Made by a program: the position numbers and the translations under genes. DNA of 64,000 nucleotides from positions 22,150-86,149 of the forward strand of contig JABWBP010000003.1 in the NCBI GenBank assembly GCA_013360445.1, given 5' to 3'. This document shows, in pieces, positions 11,101-18,608 of the stretch (within the stretch, counting starts at the first letter, position 1; every line of letters starts with the position of its first letter). This DNA is from Calditrichaceae bacterium. GTDB lineage: Bacteria > Calditrichota > Calditrichia > RBG-13-44-9 > J075. The notes under the pieces were generated by a model. The model was not told the origin of the DNA. It was given only the letters and a program-made list of their open reading frames with translations, and did no database searches.

Positions 11101-14100
11101 TACCTGGGTGAATTCGAACTGGGTGTTGTTGAATCCCGGCAGGGCTGCGAAATCGACCACGGTATTGGGCGCCGGGTTTCCGAAGGCGTCGCGGGCGCGC
11201 AGGATTACGGTAATATTCTCTCCCCGCACGGCGGCGATGGAATCCCGGGGAATCTGGCGCATGGAGATCAACTCCAGCAAGGTTGCCCCGGCGGGCAGGG
11301 CGGCGGCGTAGGCGGTATCACTGGCCAGCGCCGGAAACGCCAGGGTCGCTACCATTTTCTGAATCCCCGCCGGCGCTCCTAAGGTCCAGGCCGTGGCGGC
11401 CTGCCCGGAAGCGTTGGTCAGCCGGGAGGGCGGGTTTGCCGCGCCGTTCTGCGGCTGGGGAATGAAATCGAGGGTAGAATCCGCAATCGGGTTATCATAA
11501 ATATCTACCAATTGGAAACGCAGCGAATCGCCGAGAACCACCCCGGCGACGCCGGTCTGGTTGTTCCCCGCGACCAACAGGATGCGGTCCGGCGCCCGGT
11601 GCTCCGCAAAAGTGGTAAAATCCACCAAATTGGGATTGGTGGAAGCGGAAAATGCGCGAACCACGTAAGTCCCCGCCTTCGTTCCCAGGTGAATTTGCGT
11701 TTGCACCCGTCCCTGGGCGTTGGTGGAGCCGTTGTTAACGGTCAAAAATTCGTTCGCTGCGCCGGAGGGTTTCTGCACGATGGCAAAGCTGATCGGGAAA
11801 TTGGGTACCGGGTTGCCAAACGCATCCGTGACCACCACGCTGAGGTTCTGGGTTAACAGGCTGTCCACCAGACCGGTGGTATCGGCCGGCTGCTCCCGGG
11901 TGAGCACCAGCGCCGCGCCGGGAATGACCGTGGCGGTAAAGAAAACCGTATCCGGGTTGGTAGGCTGGCCGAGAATGGTGGCCGCCAGAGTATCCGGGGT
12001 GGCGGTATTGTGCACGGTCCAGCCGGTGCTGGCAACGCCGGAGGCGTCGGTTACATCCGTGGGATTGCTCACGCTGCCCCCGCTGAGGGGTACGAAAGTA
12101 ACCGTGACGCCCTCCACCGGGTTTAAAAATTGATCCAGCACCTGCACTTCGATGGGCAGGGGCAGCAGGGAGTTTACCGGCGCGGTTTGCCCGTCCCCGG
12201 CAAATTTGATCAACGAATCCGGCGCCGCCGCCCGGATGGTCACCGGGTCGCTGACGCCGTTTTTGAGCGGATTGGCCTGGCTGCGCGCGGTGAGCCGGAA
12301 AACGCCGATCTTATCGCTGCTGGCGGTGAAGCCGGCTACCCCGGCGCTGAGGGTGGCGCTCAGGGGAGAGATGGAGACGTCCGGATTATCGCTAAAAAAT
12401 TCCGCCACGGTGCTGTTATCGTTGCTCACCAGGTTGTCGTTGACATCGAAGCCCCGCACGGTTATGGAGATGTCGCTGCCGGCGGTGGTATCGAAAGTGG
12501 CGGGAGTGACCGTGAAATAGCTGAGCGGCCCCGGTACCGTGGTGACATCGAACTGCACGAACACCCCGGGACTGCCGACCAGGGTGGCATTCGCCTCGTT
12601 CAAGCCGGCAGCCGGGCCGGTGGTAAACAGCGCCTGGGCGATACCCTGGCCATCGGATACCACCGTCTGGCTGTTCAAGCCTGCGAAATTTCCGCCCCCG
12701 CTGACCACGTCGAAGCGGACCGATGCCCCGCTGACCGGGTTGGACTGGCTGTCGGTCACCCGCGCCCGCAGCAGCCGGTTGGAGCCCGCGGCAATGCCGG
12801 TAGTGTCGCCGCTGACTTTACTCACCATCGAAGGAAGGCCGGGATTGACGGTGATGATCCCGGTCTGGGCGGTCAGGGTGCTGTTATTAAAATTAGTCGC
12901 CCGGGCGGTAAAAGTCCCCGCTTTCGTTTCAACCACTACAAAATTAAAAAAGCTGTTATTGTTGAAGTATCCTTTCGGCGGATATACCGCGGTGGTGCTC
13001 CCGAATACCTCAATCGTGGCGCTGTCGTTATTTGCTACCGGGGCGCCGAATTGATTTAGCGCCGTCACGGTAAATTGGATGGAACCGCCCGCGGTAATCG
13101 TGGCGGTTTGCGGCGTTATGGTATAATTCGTGATCGGGCCGGCGGTCAAGGTAATCGCGGGGCTGTTTTGCGCCGCGGTAGAGAATCTCAGCCGGGGATA
13201 GAGACGGGATTCAAAAGTATATGGTCCCAGGGTCTGGTTGGGCACGCTGATGCGGAAACTGACCGCAATGTTGCTCTTGACCGTATAGGGCGGCAGTTGG
13301 ATATACAAACTATCGTTGCCGGAATTATAGAACCAGGTGGCGATAGTAGGCAGGGCGGTGTATTCCGCAGCCGACGGCGGGGTGGCGCGCTGGATGAAGA
13401 AAAAGTTCGTCCCATCCACCGCGATGGAATCGACCACCGTAACCGGGCTGGAGAGCGGGTTGTGAATTCGCAGCACGTCCGCCTTGCCCATTTGCTGCAA
13501 AATGGTTGCCGCGGTGGTAATAGTATTGAGGTTGAAGCGGAATTTCTGCCCGTTGGTCCCCACGGCTACCTGAGCCGGTTGCAAATTCGCTATCGCGCTG
13601 ATATTGGCGGAAGGGAAAAAGAGGATCGCCCGCCCGTTGGCCAGGCTGGGATTATTAAAGGAATAAGTGTTGAAATCCAGCCCGAATTTGACCCCCACGG
13701 TGGCGCTGCCGCCCAATTCTCCATTGCTGCCGGTTCCCAGGCTCAAGTATTGCAGTTTGATGAGGTTGGTAGTTTCGTACAGAATCACCTGGAAGGTGAG
13801 GGGAGAACTGCCCGCTTTCAGGGAGACGTTTTTATATTCGATGACCAATGCCCGGTAAGGGGCGACGCCGATCACTTTTTGGTACACCCGGGCGGTGCTT
13901 TCGCTCAGGATCAAATCATCCCAGAATACCGCAATCATGGAGTCCGGGGCGTTGCCGCCGGATAAATTATCATTCGTAAAATAGGGATCGCTGGCCCCGT
14001 AATTCCGGAACGTCAAATATCCGTTGCTGCTGGCGTAAACGGTATTGAAGGGCTGGTCATAATAATTGAATGAAAACCCCGAGGGGAAATTCACCGTGTA

Positions 14101-14283
14101 GAAAACGTCGTCATCGGAGGTAGTCCCAATAACGGTTCCGTCGGATATTTCCACCCAATGAAATTCGACATCCGGGTCGCTTGCCCTTCCCATGCCGGCG
14201 GGAGAAATCTGGGCAAATAAAACGCCCGGCGTTATGATCAGGATTGCGAAAAATGCAGACAGCAGTCTCCCAACCAATTTCAT
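2161..14283 (-). CDS. Giant secreted Ig-like/CARDB-like repeat protein with FlgD-like sorting domain
   Basis: This is a 4040-residue protein with a signal peptide ending ...GVLFAQ. Residues about 30-220 resemble a nidogen-like globular head. From about 390 to 1150 there are invasin-type Ig-like (Big_1) repeats, with phrases such as DSQSNPVSGASVRFDV and DAFGNPAPNTVVDF. From about 1200 to 3850 there are many beta-sandwich repeats of roughly 110-140 residues, each opening like LxPDxxxxGQxGVxxxxxVxNxG (CARDB-like). The last 100 residues contain NYPNPFG and a FlgD-like fold ending in TKVVYIK, as in type IX secretion C-terminal domains. Two lysine/arginine-rich, non-beta insertions occur near residues 2855-2922 and 3400-3495. 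It is probably a cell-surface or released adhesin or fibre. No catalytic motif was found. Confidence 0.85.
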   Translation of the reverse strand: MKLVGRLLSAFFAILIITPGVLFAQISPAGMGRASDPDVEFHWVEISDGTVIGTTSDDDVFYTVNFPSGFSFNYYDQPFNTVYASSNGYLTFRNYGASDPYFTNDNLSGGNAPDSMIAVFWDDLILSESTARVYQKVIGVAPYRALVIEYKNVSLKAGSSPLTFQVILYETTNLIKLQYLSLGTGSNGELGGSATVGVKFGLDFNTYSFNNPSLANGRAILFFPSANISAIANLQPAQVAVGTNGQKFRFNLNTITTAATILQQMGKADVLRIHNPLSSPVTVVDSIAVDGTNFFFIQRATPPSAAEYTALPTIATWFYNSGNDSLYIQLPPYTVKSNIAVSFRISVPNQTLGPYTFESRLYPRLRFSTAAQNSPAITLTAGPITNYTITPQTATITAGGSIQFTVTALNQFGAPVANNDSATIEVFGSTTAVYPPKGYFNNNSFFNFVVVETKAGTFTARATNFNNSTLTAQTGIITVNPGLPSMVSKVSGDTTGIAAGSNRLLRARVTDSQSNPVSGASVRFDVVSGGGNFAGLNSQTVVSDGQGIAQALFTTGPAAGLNEANATLVGSPGVFVQFDVTTVPGPLSYFTVTPATFDTTAGSDISITVRGFDVNDNLVSNDNSTVAEFFSDNPDVSISPLSATLSAGVAGFTASSDKIGVFRLTARSQANPLKNGVSDPVTIRAAAPDSLIKFAGDGQTAPVNSLLPLPIEVQVLDQFLNPVEGVTVTFVPLSGGSVSNPTDVTDASGVASTGWTVHNTATPDTLAATILGQPTNPDTVFFTATVIPGAALVLTREQPADTTGLVDSLLTQNLSVVVTDAFGNPVPNFPISFAIVQKPSGAANEFLTVNNGSTNAQGRVQTQIHLGTKAGTYVVRAFSASTNPNLVDFTTFAEHRAPDRILLVAGNNQTGVAGVVLGDSLRFQLVDIYDNPIADSTLDFIPQPQNGAANPPSRLTNASGQAATAWTLGAPAGIQKMVATLAFPALASDTAYAAALPAGATLLELISMRQIPRDSIAAVRGENITVILRARDAFGNPAPNTVVDFAALPGFNNTQFEFTQVTTDAQGRAINVVTTDTGNDSTFFRAFIAGVDTLDLHIFHIRYAGNLNPVAVSPGASAAFSLDLENLSPNPVELNPGATRFSFSSGSALFSALLDNPLTLQPGITTINFIPAIVDTNFASVSYAPEVFLRGSGENALLGGNIVLPNNSLSIFTLSVARVLGSKTQVTLGDTLTLTMRVNKFGPVTVNVDSVFLNFAGGTAIPQSNIVPSPGNPTVLPPNINTHDFEFVATIPGTAAGSYTVSGNFQGTTFSGNPVNASSDTNFVFSVGSSANLSVQSLTPDTLTTAEPVVFTAGLINNGNFAVLLDPNFSYLAFGADTVYLRQSYSVPAGGVINPVEVEFRSDSIVSPAQAAPYPVNMRLFGVENGITFDTTLTATDSVLVQNPPEVVVAGIIALADTAAQNQDSLRALVRLTNSGALNAPARFALPQGMTLSTSVLNNIPPNSSSTFTLAAGDTTPPVEFIFSLGPNYPPGVEEVKVRYSYTDVNTGKIFNRAPADSDTFVVLSRARLSLQAHFLNPDTVSPGQPGVEFRFTVRNDGQSPARIDNGDVAVLFNNPHTITLTSPALLPVVLAGDSTREFIYTIDVSPNSAIGSDFLDLSVSHSDTFSAKRYTDVAIENLDTLQITEGVTAAQVQIQSVQVTPGNANQGQIGLQAAARIKNLSNIAVRVDTVALIPSRPGIGAALITPLPVQIAPGNTANFQFGLAVADTMPAGAVTIDASYQATDLLFGIMISDTGAVVPGTLNILKPANFSFSAVTLAPDTASQGQGGILASVLATNGDDSTSSARVTGLQALFSVGGDTVTGALVNPTVLPVVPGGESVPVQFTLNVSDSASPGPVNVRIAAAGLDLTDSTAFADTSLAGTLIIRPRGNLAITALAISPDSAFLGQNGVPASITVQNNGAGAAQLNTVNLVLHNAPNFPVGLQTGTLPVILNPGQQTQVNYRIDVPANIFLPNGDSTIYAGATAQGVEVSSGKPVSAAGDSLDSFVISAQPDIRFDALISSPAFDIGDTADFKIQVTNLGGVALQLNAATFLRVEKANDPNNFSSQAIVPDSSDMNILPGETSVLAFEDLVMTEAGDFRLILGVQGNFYQPPHQLAFSQDINTQAFINVGGDVSIILVRVTPFETVAGDTGVIVDALVKNNTAPVSIDPGVLEFVYTDVPQTLPIVPTRLDTLTQVGTTPAADTLRWKFTVPPSARAGEVAVTVRLTFGNGSLGPISRTGFFNISSGAKIEYVVGSLMPDSVVNGQLAAFRASFINTGSANFFVRADSSYLQFSDPQHIYRAPVNGSFVIRGTPFQQVPDTSEIAFQADSISADFLAGLYDVAFHVFGDLPNQDTLTALDSTFAGQLTVLPEAIVVVDSVSVVPDAVIAGQENVQIRYFLRNSGQSAANLNAAIDVFRDSLGNDISALWSLQTQSQNFPFILPPSGAAVLTRNFIISGVHPPGLVRAHLRVNYNDVRKPGVILLAADSTVYDSVRVIIPSELFVDSLALVNVPNAANGTVNFNQPYALKLVLQNSGEDSVTNVTIRLFNDANQTVVFTQTISDTVLAPGASFRRDFPFTAGGASQTLRYRMVILEAFSVTSNTPVAIGEPLDNREDVTVQAPTQLALAAQLPGGEVYSQEQEFTVSFDIVRSGQSPFGNGSVRIQLPADYTLVSPNAQLPIGPAILSGSWQVQASADTTAGPADTIRVFYSAIPPDLNTAAPVILTSDSLALLVRVVESGKVEVADISIIAPPGGIDSTVSTGQNFRLSATIIFSGNVRAGNRTARVILPPGFSTDPDSIEQTLQGDLVTAEWPVSVAENILQMLGKTGGGRRHPDKNVSILDTNRDFALPAQGAVNENSGQQKKQGERLRIGGGEGILGETFDLQVRASGIDGGDSTRQFSDTATQQVTVVERAEMVMRAAVVDPPGATLGTVSTYQPFDVQIWVEKQGEAAVLPDDSNYIAIKVPQGFRIEGLAAGDSLLNYGIKTGFAEADTIRIFAPETVPAQQPLILARLDSTARDENTNQPAHVRQALASFNLSVETRASLRIDNLSAGLDTLTQNQDFTLEGLISNTGKADIQPNNNVTVKLAFDTTAFRLLNPADTVKTVQLVNKQALISWQMRTKPGASGSGNPYLLTASIDSTLSWDENGFPGMGVHLEKGSDTDTLTIVEVGIFAISAAYLNAPGTDSLTVSTLQQVRVTVEPQISGNFINRVATLYLPDIFTLDSLVAPISAAGAPVQWNIQVPDSLTNIWEELKVKIRGTSQVSNTVTLEDSAFLYLYVQKRATLAVDGRVAGGAVNNTVSQGQFFVYEAVVANVGQAGVAAAPKGQLTLSVGQKLVIDPDSLVKEFDLNTPVRWTIQAAENGQAAALLRRIHGAKQEKARLIVAVQQTGAAEGEGSAGNPARGAAVFRGIEKPAELRRVEDELSGLYRELNALVDTSLVKVTITARPPDINSGLPAAVEVGSDSTAIFIAEKPEITIIRNAAPAVWSTEQVGILEVEVDAPENVIERSGTLRLPEGFSFLNPADSLKEFGQNAVVNWAIRANQNIPQPTLPGVLTVIVSGRDANTPPPNAAVVRDTVELPVSVQRKALLNLASQTVSVRVLKGEQFVLQAAVNNAGEADVQGTGRVRLNIGEVGFQFAGGETEEKDFVIDNQTNTASFQWTLLAPNFDVNTVFTLGFTTQLPSDVNTQAPASTGVNTLVFDINMVSSQITIKPLDDVVEVDNSYIQGEREIGVLGAAFINPNTVETIFINNFDIAVLDGETGTPVADMHNLISRVEVVSYDFYRQQLGKPGSPPDRLGEVVITEQTANPVKINFSPVDTLAAEESDSLVIRIDMANQPISRNFRIQLKQVDASGGFVGRVNVVDSLGAPLAAIQLQSPRVTLLSSDPQQIFHNYPNPFGMETRLPGAPPGVTRFNFLMENSGNAELHIFTLTGRLVWSSAVNGLPAGLHTSALEWDGRNSQGERVVNGVYVAVLKVNYGSGGGATFQTKVVYIK
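5617..5657. repeat. Imperfect palindrome inside the giant reading frame
   Basis: Outer arms ATCCCGAT (5617-5624) and ATCGGGAT (5650-5657) enclose inner arms GTATCC (5627-5632) and GGATAC (5638-5643). The hairpin lies within the stretch encoding the first non-beta insertion of the 4040-residue protein and is translated in frame. It resembles the palindromes found in the spacers and may be an inserted element that kept the frame open. Confidence 0.5.
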
Positions 14284-14295
14284 AGAGCTACCCCA

Positions 14296-14814
14296 CTAAT
14301 TAAGTTCGATGGTTACGTCTTTGATTTTTTGCAGGCGGGCTTCCGGGCCAGGCGGGCGCTCGCCGGCCTGGAACACGGTAACCTGCGACGGCGCAGCTTC
14401 GGATTGCGGCAGCGTTACTACCACGGCCAGGGTTGACTGCGGTTGTAATTGCTGCCGCACCCCGGACAGGTCAATGCTCAGCCAGCCGGAGGCTTCGTCG
14501 TCGAACCAGTGCACCGTTCCGGGAATTTCTACCGCCGCGTCGCTGCGCCGGGACCATAACTGGCTGCCGTCGATGCTGATGCGCACCAGCGCCAGGTTCG
14601 CTTTGCCGGAGTCGCCTAACACCAGGAAATTTACCGGGGCGGCCAATTCATTCCCCGCTACTTCGATGGTAATCTCCCGGGAAGCGCCGGCCGCGCCGGG
14701 GGAGGAACCATCCTGCGCCGCAGCCGCCGGGGAAAACACCAGCATCAGCCAGATCCCCAGGGTTGTGGACAGCGCTCCCGCTGAAATTTTCATTTCAGGC
14801 TTTTTGTGAAACAT
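14296..14814 (-). CDS. Small exported protein of unknown function
   Basis: The protein has about 172 residues: a short basic start, a hydrophobic signal sequence ending SPAAAAQDG, and then a single beta-rich domain. Phrases such as EITIEVAGNELAAPVNFLVLGDSGKANLALVRISIDG suggest a small beta-sandwich like those in the giant neighbour. I do not recognise a family. ATG at 14814 is chosen because AGGACC lies just upstream; an in-frame upstream extension to 14931 lacks a signal peptide at its start. It lies 12 bases upstream of the giant gene on the same strand, so it is probably the first gene of that operon. A role as accessory to the giant surface protein is inferred from position only. Confidence 0.65.
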   Translation of the reverse strand: MFHKKPEMKISAGALSTTLGIWLMLVFSPAAAAQDGSSPGAAGASREITIEVAGNELAAPVNFLVLGDSGKANLALVRISIDGSQLWSRRSDAAVEIPGTVHWFDDEASGWLSIDLSGVRQQLQPQSTLAVVVTLPQSEAAPSQVTVFQAGERPPGPEARLQKIKDVTIELN

Positions 14815-15088
14815 GTTCAAGGTCCTGTGAATAATGTTGAAGGCAGATTGGGCTGGAGAAAGAGGAGATAACCACCGGCTCCGCGACGGGTTTATAAGGG
14901 CATTTTGACGGATGTAGGTATATGAATTCATGCTGAATTACCCCCAGTAATACTCTCGACGGCTACCCGGCGATCATTAGAATATTTGTAAAAGACCATC
15001 ACATACATTCAATAATATACCAAAAACAACCCCTGACTTGAGAAAATATTCCTGCCCGGCAGGGCAGGTGGTGATAAGTGTCACAGGA

Positions 15089-15166
15089 GAAAATGTAAAA
15101 TGAAAAATGAAAAGTGAAAAATGAAAGGTTCGTATGCAATTTACACTTTACATTTTTCACTTTGCA
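15089..15166. repeat. Intergenic inverted word-repeat (GAAAAATGAAAA family)
   Basis: The left arm is made of repeated A-rich words (AAATGTAAAATGAAAA, AGTGAAAAATG). The right arm holds their complements (TTTACACTTTACATTTTTCA). The two arms can fold into one long imperfect hairpin just downstream of the TPR gene. The rest of the 14815-15166 spacer shows no gene. Confidence 0.6.
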
Positions 15167-16315
15167 TTAAATAATGGCTTTGATGAGAGAAAGGAATTCC
15201 CGCCCGTCGTTTTCCACTAAGCGAAGATTCTTGGCAGCTTTATCGAAATGGGGATTGATGCGGGTGGCGTCGCGGAAGTTATCCAGTCCTCGCAAAAAAT
15301 AGTGCCGACATTGCATCAAGTGAACCAGCGCCAGGTATTGCCACAAATCCGGGTAGGAGGGATTTTTTTGCAGCGCGGCGGACAATTTCTCCTCGAATCC
15401 TTTTAGAACCTCCGCATTCATCTCTTCATCCCCGAAAAACAGCCGCAGGTAAAATTTATAGCCGATGATTTCCGGCGGAATGTGGCGGATGAAGTGCTGC
15501 TCCCGGTATTTGTGCATCAACGCCAGGGATTTGCGCAAATCCATCTTTCCCAGCGCCTTGTTGATCAGGTAACTCTGGTTGCGATCCTCCACGTTGCCGT
15601 AGTGGTCGATTTTTTTCAGAAGAATCTTCAAAAAATCGGTGCTTTTTTTGAGCTCTTCCTGCTTTTCTTCTAATTTTAAGACCAGGATTCGCTGCAAGAT
15701 CGCTTCGGAGAGGTTGAAATAGGCTTCGATATAGGCAGGATTGTGTTTCAGCGACTCTTTAAAATAATGCAGGGCCTGGCGGAAATTCCGTTTTTCCAGC
15801 ATGATCAAGCCCAGCAGATTATAAGCGTCCGGGTAGCGAAGGTGCTGGTTGGTAAAGGCGGAAAGGATATCCAGGGCCTGGTTGTAGCGCTTTTGCAAAT
15901 AATAGCAGCGCCCCAGATATACATAACTGCTGTGGCGGTTGGGCTCCAGATCCAGCACTCGCTTGAAGTGCTTTTCCGCTTTGTCGAAAATATGGGTGAA
16001 GAGAAACACCTGCCCGATCTTTTCATGGGCGGAGGAGGTTTCCTGAGCAAAAACACGTTCGGAGATTTCGAAGAGGTTGTCGATTTCTTCGATAATGGAC
16101 TGATGAAATTGGTCCACTACCTGGCGGAGGCGGTTTTCCGGGCCTTTATCCTGTTCCGAATTCCTGCGCTCGTAATGAGAATGCTCCACGAAGAGCAGGC
16201 GGCCCTTTTCAAATACTTCCGTGCGTATGATTCCCTCATCCACTAAGGTAGAGGTTTGGATATGGAACTCCCGGGAAGCAACGGAAATGTTTTCATTTAA
16301 TCCGATATCGCCCAT
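15167..16315 (-). CDS. TPR-repeat protein
   Basis: The protein has about 382 residues with no signal peptide. The first 80 residues (MGDIGLNENISVASREFHIQTS) form a beta-type domain I do not recognise. It is followed by tandem tetratricopeptide repeats from about residue 100, for example AEKHFKRVLDLEPNRHSSYVYLG and FRQALHYFKESLKHNPAYIEAYF. TPR proteins scaffold protein-protein contacts. ATG at 16315 is chosen because GAGG sits six bases upstream; a GTG at 16342 would add nine residues. A repeat-rich spacer follows it. The partner is unknown. Confidence 0.75.
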   Translation of the reverse strand: MGDIGLNENISVASREFHIQTSTLVDEGIIRTEVFEKGRLLFVEHSHYERRNSEQDKGPENRLRQVVDQFHQSIIEEIDNLFEISERVFAQETSSAHEKIGQVFLFTHIFDKAEKHFKRVLDLEPNRHSSYVYLGRCYYLQKRYNQALDILSAFTNQHLRYPDAYNLLGLIMLEKRNFRQALHYFKESLKHNPAYIEAYFNLSEAILQRILVLKLEEKQEELKKSTDFLKILLKKIDHYGNVEDRNQSYLINKALGKMDLRKSLALMHKYREQHFIRHIPPEIIGYKFYLRLFFGDEEMNAEVLKGFEEKLSAALQKNPSYPDLWQYLALVHLMQCRHYFLRGLDNFRDATRINPHFDKAAKNLRLVENDGREFLSLIKAII

Positions 16316-16506
16316 AATCCTCGAATACCAGGCCTCAAGCACTTTTTACGATAAACCCCGGCCACTCCCTCCCCGCTTTGTACCGCGTGGTTTACGATCT
16401 ATATTTCCCACTTCATACTTTGCAATCCTTACCTTCCATTATCGAATCGCAGAATGCAAACCTTGATGGTTATTTAAAACCGGTGGGAAAATAGCGCTCT
16501 TTCGCA

Positions 16507-16557
16507 ATAAAAAAAATGCGCTCCGCCACTTACTCGAAAATATTGCCGTACGGAGCC
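16507..16557 (-). terminator. Rho-independent terminator after the DUF948 gene
   Basis: Reading the minus strand, GCTCCG (16556-16551) and CGGAGC (16525-16520) form a stem that is followed by GCATTTTTTTT. It starts right at the DUF948 stop codon. The remaining part of the spacer, 16316-16506, shows no gene. Confidence 0.6.
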
Positions 16558-16962
16558 TTAGTGCTTGCGCTTTGCACGTTTATGGGAGAGAAAAACGACC
16601 AGGAAGGTTTGCACGGCTCTGCTGGCCGCCGATATGAAGTCCACGGTACGCAATAGCGGCGATTCGATTTCTCTCTTCACCCGCCTTTGGAAACCGACGA
16701 TATCGCCCATCGCTCCCCGCACCTGGTCGAGCGCCTCGCCTAAGGATTCGGCCTGGTAGCGCCCGGTTTGCAAAATTGCGGAGAGATTGGCGGATATCTC
16801 GCGTACGTTTACCAGTATGTCCGGCAAATCCCGGTCTAACTTTTCCGAAAGATCCTCCATCTTTTTTATGGTTCGCCGCACCTGGAGAATTGCGGGAATC
16901 AGAAAAGCGACCAGAATCAGCAACGCAATGCTGGCTATCAGGGTGCTGATTTCCCAGATCAT
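16558..16962 (-). CDS. DUF948-type membrane protein
   Basis: The protein has 134 residues. An N-terminal membrane helix (ISTLIASIALLILVAFLIPAI) precedes an amphipathic, coiled-coil-prone region (VRRTIKKMEDLSEKLDRDLPDILVNVREI). A second hydrophobic segment occurs near the C-terminus, with a basic tail. This is the layout of the DUF948/COG4768 family of small envelope proteins of unknown function. Its start codon abuts the stop of the upstream YtxH-like gene with no gap, so the two are surely one operon. DUF948 and YtxH proteins are commonly paired in other genomes and may act together in envelope stress; that role is inferred. Confidence 0.8.
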   Translation of the reverse strand: MIWEISTLIASIALLILVAFLIPAILQVRRTIKKMEDLSEKLDRDLPDILVNVREISANLSAILQTGRYQAESLGEALDQVRGAMGDIVGFQRRVKREIESPLLRTVDFISAASRAVQTFLVVFLSHKRAKRKH

Positions 16963-17358
16963 TTACGCTTCTTTTTCTTTTTTGCCGCCTTTTTCTTCCT
17001 TAAAGGCGCTTTTGGCGGCGTCCAGCGCTTCTTTCAAACGTCCCTTGCTTCCCTCGACGGTAGTTTTCCCCTTTTCGATGATATCGTCAACGATGTCTTC
17101 CACTTCTTCGGCTTTTTTGCGGGCGTCCACTTCCAGGTCTTTCAGCCGGGTAATCGCCGAATCATAGGCTCGGCGGGCTTTGGTCATGGACTCTTCGTAC
17201 TCTTCCCGCGCCCGGTCATACAAATCATCTACTTTTCTGCCGATATCTTCACGGGTTTCCTTGCCGCTTTTGGGGGCATATAGCAAGGCGACGATTGCGC
17301 CAACGGCTCCGCCAATGAACAATCCTTTCAGAAAATCCAGGGTACGGTGATCGGACAT
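16963..17358 (-). CDS. YtxH-domain protein
   Basis: The protein has 131 residues. After MSDHRTLDFLK there is a glycine-rich membrane segment (GLFIGGAVGAIVALLYAPKSG), the hallmark of the YtxH family. A long, highly charged helix follows, rich in K, E and D, typical of LEA-like coiled coils. ATG at 17358 has a strong GAGGAGG ribosome site; the longer frame to 17424 does not. It is the first gene of the pair with the DUF948 protein. Members are associated with general stress responses in Bacillus; the function here is not established. Confidence 0.8.
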   Translation of the reverse strand: MSDHRTLDFLKGLFIGGAVGAIVALLYAPKSGKETREDIGRKVDDLYDRAREEYEESMTKARRAYDSAITRLKDLEVDARKKAEEVEDIVDDIIEKGKTTVEGSKGRLKEALDAAKSAFKEEKGGKKEKEA

Positions 17359-17506
17359 GGTTTTTCCTCCTCTCGTTGAATCGGAAGCGTTGAAATTTAG
17401 AGTTCCCCTCTCCAAACTCCCCAAACTTGCCCTGCTAAGTTACAATAGTTTTGCGCTATATTAAACAAAAAAATAAGAATTTATCGCTTCTCCGGGGGCG
17501 CATGCC

Positions 17507-17616
17507 AAATTGCGCAGCAGAATTTATTCTGCGCTGTCAGTGCAAAATGTATTTTGTGGCGAAGCCCCAACCACGGGGTAAACCACTCCTTCCGGAGCAC
17601 TTCTGCTGCGCAATTT
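17507..17616. repeat. Intergenic inverted repeat
   Basis: AAATTGCGCAGCAGAA (17507-17522) is the exact reverse complement of TTCTGCTGCGCAATTT (17601-17616). The 78-base interior contains further short hairpins, for example GTGGCGAAGCCCCAACCAC. It fills the spacer between the YtxH gene and the lipoprotein gene upstream of it. Confidence 0.7.
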
Positions 17617-17653
17617 GTAATCCACTCCCTTCTGGTATCGCCGGAGCGAAATT

Positions 17654-18577
17654 TCAAAACGTCCCGAACCGGGCAGCCACGGGACGATGATCGGAAACCT
17701 CGCTCACATAGAGGGAATAGTACTGGTCGAGTTTGAGCACCTGGGTGGTTAAGGGAAGATAGGCGGTATCAATGGAAGTGGTAATGAGAATGTGGTCGAT
17801 CAGGGAATTAAAACCTCCTAACAGGTAGGAAAACTCGCTGCTGCTCCCGGCAAAGGGCAGGGTCAAAAATTTGTAGCGCAGGGTATCTTCCAGGAAAGGA
17901 AGAAATACATTGCTGGACGGGGGGTCCTCCAGTTCGTCGTTCCAATCCCCGGCGACAACAAAATCGGGATCGCTGCCCGATTGCAGTTGTGAATCAATGT
18001 AGTTTTCTAATTTTTGAATGGAATTTCGGCGGCGAACCTGACTTTGCGGATTTCCATCCTCGGCCTTCAAATGCACCACGATGAGGTTAAAATCGAAGGT
18101 GCGGCCGTTTTTGCTGGCGAGTAAAGATAGTTGAAAAGGGGGGCGGGAGGCGAAATCATACAAATCATTCACAAACAGGTAGGTTGAATCCAGCACCTCG
18201 ATAACGGATTTTTTGAAAATGATCCCGGTTTTGAAGGAGCTGGATAACTCATTCAGCCGGCCGTCGTACATATCCGCCCCTGCTGCGGCGTTGAGGCTGT
18301 CCAACAGATTCCGGAATTCAAACGCGTTGTTGATTTCCTGAACCGCGTAGAGGTCTGCATCCAAATCCAGAACGATTTCCTTCACGTCGGAAACGGTCTG
18401 GCCGCTCTTGGGGAAGGTTTGGATGTTCCAACTGGCGATTTCCAGGGTATTTTCCTCTCCGAAGCGGGGAATATTGATCTTCGGCAGTTCCTCTACCGCG
18501 TCGGTAGCTTTTTTGGAGCAGGCCGTTAGCAGCAGGGCGAATATGCTGATGATGATAAATTTAACAGAAACCGGCAT
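17654..18577 (-). CDS. Lipoprotein, endonuclease/exonuclease/phosphatase family
   Basis: The protein has about 307 residues. The N-terminus is a lipoprotein signal with lipobox LLTAC, so the mature protein is anchored to a membrane facing the periplasm or surface. The rest is an EEP (DNase I-like) fold: EIASWNIQTF (metal-binding Asn), YAVQEI (Glu), VVAGDWNDE (Asp/Asn pair) and C-terminal SDHRPV (catalytic His). Such enzymes hydrolyse phosphodiester or phosphomonoester bonds in DNA, RNA or lipids; the substrate cannot be told from sequence. ATG at 18577 gives the lipobox in the right place; a TTG 39 bases upstream lies in a repeat. It is probably single-gene or weakly linked to ndk. Confidence 0.85.
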   Translation of the reverse strand: MPVSVKFIIISIFALLLTACSKKATDAVEELPKINIPRFGEENTLEIASWNIQTFPKSGQTVSDVKEIVLDLDADLYAVQEINNAFEFRNLLDSLNAAAGADMYDGRLNELSSSFKTGIIFKKSVIEVLDSTYLFVNDLYDFASRPPFQLSLLASKNGRTFDFNLIVVHLKAEDGNPQSQVRRRNSIQKLENYIDSQLQSGSDPDFVVAGDWNDELEDPPSSNVFLPFLEDTLRYKFLTLPFAGSSSEFSYLLGGFNSLIDHILITTSIDTAYLPLTTQVLKLDQYYSLYVSEVSDHRPVAARFGTF

Positions 18578-18608
18578 GTTGCCAACCTGTTTTTCCGGTT
18601 CAAAATAG

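Noticed and set aside
2216..13965. Many plus-strand frames of 60-310 codons opposite the giant gene
   Set aside because: They are shadows of a GC-rich repeat gene, with low-complexity composition and no ribosome sites.
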